From an uncultured Alphaproteobacteria bacterium (GTDB lineage Bacteria; Pseudomonadota; Alphaproteobacteria; HIMB59; GCA-002718135): DNA of 61,920 bases. The stretch's first letter is position 1, and every line of letters begins with the position of its first letter. Positions 59,968 to 61,920 of the stretch are shown here, piece by piece. The stretch spans positions 1-61,920 of the forward strand of contig CACJSL010000004.1 in the NCBI GenBank assembly GCA_902596065.1, in the 5' to 3' direction. The position numbers and the translations under genes were made by a program. The notes under the pieces are model-generated. The model was not told where the DNA came from. It did no database searches and saw only the letters and a list, made by a program, of their open reading frames with translations.

Positions 59968-61760
59968 TGAATAAAGCTTATAATATTATTGATCATAATT
60001 ATGATGTAGTTGTTATTGGTGCAGGAGGATCAGGTTTACGTTCTACTTTAGGGTTGGCTGAATCTGGTTTAAATGTAGCATGTATATCAAAAGTTTTTCC
60101 AACCAGAAGTCACACTGTTGCAGCGCAAGGCGGTATAGGCGCAGCACTAGGCAATATGGGTGAGGATAATTGGAAATGGCACATGTTTGATACGGTTAAA
60201 GGCTCTGATTGGCTTGGAGATCAAGATGCAATAGAGTATCTTTGTTCAAAAGCTCCAGAGGCAATTGAAGATTTAGAAGAATATGGAATGCCATTTAGTA
60301 GGACTGAAGAGGGCAAAATTTATCAACGACCTTTTGGAGGTCATTTAACTAGTAATGGTGAGGGCCCACCAGCTATGCGAGCTTGTGCTGCAGCAGACAG
60401 AACAGGACATGCTTTATTACATACTTTGTATCAACAATCTTTAAAGAATTCTGTTGAATTTTTTATAGAATATTATGTTCTAGATTTACTTATAGATGAT
60501 GATGGGACTTGCAAAGGAGTGATTGCTTGGTGTCTTGAAGATGGAACTTTACATAGATTCTTATCTCACCAAACTATTATCGCAACAGGAGGGTATGGAC
60601 GTGCATATTTTTCTTCAACAAGTGCCCACATCTGTACTGGTGATGGAAGCGCAATGGCTTTAAGGCAAGGATTGCCTTTATCAGATATGGAATTTATTCA
60701 ATTTCATCCTACTGGAGTTTACGGAGCCGGGGTTTTAATAACAGAAGGTGCTAGAGGAGAGGGAGGTTATTTAACAAATAGTGATGGAGAACGTTTTATG
60801 GAACGTTATGCCCCTAATGCAAAAGATCTAGCTTCTCGAGATGTTGTAAGCAGAGCAATGACGATTGAAATAAATGAAAACAGAGGATGTGGAGAAAATT
60901 CTGATCATGTTTTGCTTCATCTAGAGCATATTAATTCGAACACTATTCACAAAAGATTACCAGGAATATCAGAAACAGCAAAAATTTTTGCAGGCGTAGA
61001 TTTAACTAAAGACCCTATCCCAGTTTTACCTACCGTACATTATAACATGGGAGGCATTCCAACAAATTATAGAACTGAAGTACTTAACCCAACAACTGAC
61101 AATCCTGATAAAATTTGTGAGGGACTTATGGCAGTTGGAGAAGCAGCATGCGTTTCTGTACATGGAGCTAATAGATTAGGAACAAATTCTTTAATTGATT
61201 TATTAGTTTTTGGTAAAGCCTCTAGTATTACTGCAAGAAAAAAAACAAAACCAAATTCAGCTAAAGTTAATATTCACCAAAGATGTACTGAAGAAATATT
61301 AAATCGATTTGATCTTATTAGACATAACAAAGGAGAAATTTTTTCAGGAGAAGCGCGAAATGAAATGCAAAAAATAATGCAAAAAAAATGTGCTGTTTTT
61401 AGAACTGAGTATTTAATTAAAAGTGGTATAAAAGAATTTGAAACTGTTGAAAGAAAAATGGAAAATATTCAAGTTAAAGATCAATCACTTATTTTTAATA
61501 CAGATTTAGTAGAAACATTAGAATTGCACAATTTAATGGAACAATCAAAAGTAACATTATATTCAGCTCTTAATCGAAAAGAAAGTAGAGGTGCTCATGC
61601 TAGGGAAGACTATCCTGAAAGAGATGATAAAAATTGGCTTGTTCATAGTCTAGTATGGTTAGATAAAAAAGGAAATATAAAATTAGATAAGAAGCCTGTA
61701 AATTTAAATACCTTAACTAATCACGTTCAACCAATCCCACCCAAGAGAAGAGTGTATTAA
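59967..61760 (+). CDS. sdhA: Succinate dehydrogenase flavoprotein subunit
   Basis: [71 protein letters not shown]. Confidence 0.98.
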   Translation: MNKAYNIIDHNYDVVVIGAGGSGLRSTLGLAESGLNVACISKVFPTRSHTVAAQGGIGAALGNMGEDNWKWHMFDTVKGSDWLGDQDAIEYLCSKAPEAIEDLEEYGMPFSRTEEGKIYQRPFGGHLTSNGEGPPAMRACAAADRTGHALLHTLYQQSLKNSVEFFIEYYVLDLLIDDDGTCKGVIAWCLEDGTLHRFLSHQTIIATGGYGRAYFSSTSAHICTGDGSAMALRQGLPLSDMEFIQFHPTGVYGAGVLITEGARGEGGYLTNSDGERFMERYAPNAKDLASRDVVSRAMTIEINENRGCGENSDHVLLHLEHINSNTIHKRLPGISETAKIFAGVDLTKDPIPVLPTVHYNMGGIPTNYRTEVLNPTTDNPDKICEGLMAVGEAACVSVHGANRLGTNSLIDLLVFGKASSITARKKTKPNSAKVNIHQRCTEEILNRFDLIRHNKGEIFSGEARNEMQKIMQKKCAVFRTEYLIKSGIKEFETVERKMENIQVKDQSLIFNTDLVETLELHNLMEQSKVTLYSALNRKESRGAHAREDYPERDDKNWLVHSLVWLDKKGNIKLDKKPVNLNTLTNHVQPIPPKRRVY

Positions 61761-61764
61761 TATT

Positions 61765-61920
61765 ATGGCTGATTTTATTTTACCAAAAAATTCAAAAATC
61801 AAAGAAGGCAAAACATATCCTTTTGAAGGAAATAAAGATTCAACAAAAAAATTAATTATATACCGATGGGATCCTGAAGAGAATGAAAATCCTAGATTAG
61901 ATAAATATGAAGTTGACTTA
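61765..61920 (+). CDS. sdhB: Succinate dehydrogenase iron-sulfur subunit (partial, runs off the window end)
   Basis: MADFILPKNSKIKEGKTYPFEGNKDSTKKLIIYRWDPEENENPRLDKYEVDL. Confidence 0.93.
   Translation, partial: MADFILPKNSKIKEGKTYPFEGNKDSTKKLIIYRWDPEENENPRLDKYEVDL

Noticed and set aside
1-61920. CRISPR array, prophage, transposon or classical defence island
   Set aside because: No spaced direct repeats, cas, integrase, transposase or phage structural genes seen in any frame.

Overview
This window is a low-GC, gene-dense bacterial chromosome segment, most likely from a marine alphaproteobacterium. That assignment is inferred from gene content (GcrA, IalB, CarD next to FdxA and a SUV3-like helicase, a complete ccm cluster, and the order ffh-rpsP-rimM-trmD-rplS-leuCDB-asd). 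Most of it is housekeeping: ccmABCDEFGH, argG, folD, acnA, dusA, panB, pgk, ftsY, mtaB, dapF, ffh, ribosomal and leucine genes, asd, zapE and sdhCDAB. I see no CRISPR array, prophage or transposase. Accessory content lies mainly at 25-38 kb: TPR/glycosyltransferase-like proteins, a methyltransferase-PhyH-TauD cassette, two further Fe/2OG dioxygenases, and a 1289-aa exported modular protein. Items most worth a second look: (1) a compact GC-rich structured-RNA candidate before sdhC at 58891-59038; (2) a full-length phosphoesterase-like protein beside carD that has lost its metal-binding motifs; (3) the 1289-aa protein with a duplicated ~150-aa module around a peptidoglycan-binding domain; (4) a double hairpin in the ffh 5' UTR; (5) repetitive charged tails on ribosomal proteins S16 and L19. 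No search or folding program was run; family calls are from recognised motifs in the translations.
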